This document shows positions 4,026-5,120 of a stretch of 5,120 bases of DNA, piece by piece (within the stretch, counting starts at the first letter, position 1; each line of letters starts with the position of its first letter). The translations under genes were made by a program, and so were the position numbers. Source of the stretch: Deltaproteobacteria bacterium (lineage in GTDB: Bacteria; Desulfobacterota; Desulfobacteria; Desulfobacterales; JAFDHS01); assembly GCA_019308655.1 (NCBI GenBank), contig JAFDHS010000091.1, forward strand, positions 1-5,120. The letters run 5' to 3'. Below the pieces are notes generated by a model. It was not told where the DNA came from. It saw only the letters and a program-made list of their open reading frames with translations, and did no database searches.

Positions 4026-5093
4026 ATGAAAAAAAGTCTTATAGTGATTGTATCATTGCTTTTAATGGGATGGAGTATGTGCATGGATTCATTTGCCGTA
4101 CAAAATTATGAAAAAGCCATTTTTGCCGGTGGTTGTTTTTGGTGCATGGAATCAGACTTTCAGAAAATCTCCGGAGTCAAAGATGTTATTTCCGGTTATA
4201 CAGGAGGAACGGGCGCAAACCCAACCTACAAAGACTACGGCGAAAAAGGGCATATAGAAGCTGTCCAGATTACTTATGATCCTTCTGTAATAACATATAG
4301 GAAGCTTTTGAAATTATTCTGGCGGCGCATTGATCCTACAGATGCAAATGGTCAATTTTGTGATCGTGGCCATGAATATTCGACAGCAATTTTTTATATC
4401 ACAGATAATCAAAAACGTCTGGCTAAAGAATCAAAAGCTACACTCGAAAAGTCCGATCAAATTAAAAAACCAATCGCAACAAATATCCTTAGGGCTGGAG
4501 AATTTTATAAAGCAGAAGATTATCACCAGAATTACTACGAAAAAAACCCCGTAAAATATAAATTTTACCGGTTTAAATGTGGCCGTGACCGGCGGCTAAA
4601 AGAGCTGTGGGGCAATAATATGGAGTATGAAAAACCAATGGGAGATATGTCAAAATACAAAAAGCCTAGCGAAGAAGAACTTAAAAAGAAATTATCGCCT
4701 CTGCAATATAAAGTCACTCAAAAAAATGGTACGGAACTGCCATTTAAAAATGAATACTGGGATAATAAGAAAGATGGGATTTATGTTGATATCGTATCAG
4801 GAGAGCCCGTGTTTAGCTCACTCGACAAGTTTAAATCCGGTACCGGCTGGCCGAGTTTTACAAGGCCCCTTGATCCTGAAAATATTGTCGAAAGAGAAGA
4901 TAGAAGCTGGTTTTCCGTAAGAACTGAAATCAGAAGCAAATACGCTGATTCTCATCTGGGACATGTATTTAATGACGGGCCTGCACCAACGGGACTGCGT
5001 TATTGCATTAACTCGGCGGCTCTTCGTTTTATCCCCAAGGAAGATTTAGAAAAAGAAGGCTATGGTGTGTACAAAAAGCTTTTTCAAGAATAG
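4026..5093 (+). CDS. msrAB: Exported methionine sulfoxide reductase MsrA-MsrB fusion
   Basis: A 355-residue bifunctional enzyme reducing both epimers of methionine sulfoxide in proteins. The N-terminus (MKKSLIVIVSLLLMGW, with SFA ending at residue 24) is a signal peptide, placing it in the periplasm. MsrA covers about 28-196: GGCFWCME has the catalytic C37, with GYTGG (57-61), GHIEAVQ, AEDYHQNYY (163-171), and a possible resolving C185 in FKCGRDRRL. MsrB covers about 215-353: GTGWPSF (272-278), SHLGHVFNDGP (309-319) and RYCINSAALRF (325-335) with catalytic C327. The four zinc-binding cysteines of many MsrBs are absent and C327 is the only cysteine of that half, so it is a 1-Cys, zinc-free type needing outside or MsrA-domain thiols for recycling. 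A strong AAGGAGA ribosome binding site (4014-4020) precedes the ATG by 5 nt. Likely co-transcribed with the radical SAM gene. The last 27 bases of the window hold no recognisable gene. Confidence 0.96.
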   Translation: MKKSLIVIVSLLLMGWSMCMDSFAVQNYEKAIFAGGCFWCMESDFQKISGVKDVISGYTGGTGANPTYKDYGEKGHIEAVQITYDPSVITYRKLLKLFWRRIDPTDANGQFCDRGHEYSTAIFYITDNQKRLAKESKATLEKSDQIKKPIATNILRAGEFYKAEDYHQNYYEKNPVKYKFYRFKCGRDRRLKELWGNNMEYEKPMGDMSKYKKPSEEELKKKLSPLQYKVTQKNGTELPFKNEYWDNKKDGIYVDIVSGEPVFSSLDKFKSGTGWPSFTRPLDPENIVEREDRSWFSVRTEIRSKYADSHLGHVFNDGPAPTGLRYCINSAALRFIPKEDLEKEGYGVYKKLFQE

Positions 5094-5120
5094 AACAGGA
5101 AATTAGAAAAAATAAGAGCC

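Noticed and set aside
4330..4920. Two internal + strand ORFs inside msrAB
   Set aside because: Out-of-frame shadows of the well-supported MsrAB coding sequence, lysine and isoleucine-rich with no family features.
1..5120. CRISPR array, tRNA or rRNA genes
   Set aside because: No regularly spaced short repeats, cloverleaf arms or conserved rRNA segments were seen on either strand.

Overview
The window is an AT-rich stretch of Gram-negative-type bacterial DNA that reads as the distal part of a chromosomal integron (mobile gene-cassette array). It runs into a radical SAM gene and an exported methionine sulfoxide reductase gene. All convincing genes lie on the + strand. The species cannot be fixed from the sequence. 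A sediment or anaerobic proteobacterium or Desulfobacterota member is a reasonable guess, resting only on the cassette style, the radical SAM gene and the periplasmic MsrAB.

Layout. (1) 1-443: the last codons of a MazE antitoxin, a complete MazF toxin and an attC-like inverted repeat. (2) 444-1073: a 35-codon lysine-rich small gene with its own promoter and ribosome binding site, then a decayed, frameshifted DUF1456 (YehS-type) gene, then promoter and operator sequence. (3) 1074-1767: a ribbon-helix-helix antitoxin and PIN toxin pair, ending in a weak attC-like repeat. (4) 1756-2599: a 131-bp repeat, then a Phd/YefM-type antitoxin with a RelE toxin and an attC-like site. (5) 2591-3098: a second copy of the 131-bp repeat, then a solitary CopG/BrnA-like antitoxin and the best attC site in the window. 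(6) 3111-5093: a radical SAM protein gene, and 18 nt later an exported MsrA-MsrB fusion.

The toxin-antitoxin pairs are independent stabilising modules of the kind often found in large cassette arrays. In each one the toxin stop codon (or the solitary antitoxin stop codon) runs directly into the left end of a possible attC site. The least expected feature is the 131-bp repeat. Two successive units begin with it, gap-free and about 90% identical, and on the minus strand it encodes what looks like the C-terminal helix-turn-helix tail of an IS200/REP-associated (Y1) transposase. The radical SAM-msrAB pair starts 13 nt after the last attC. It is either a large final cassette or the chromosomal flank of the array.
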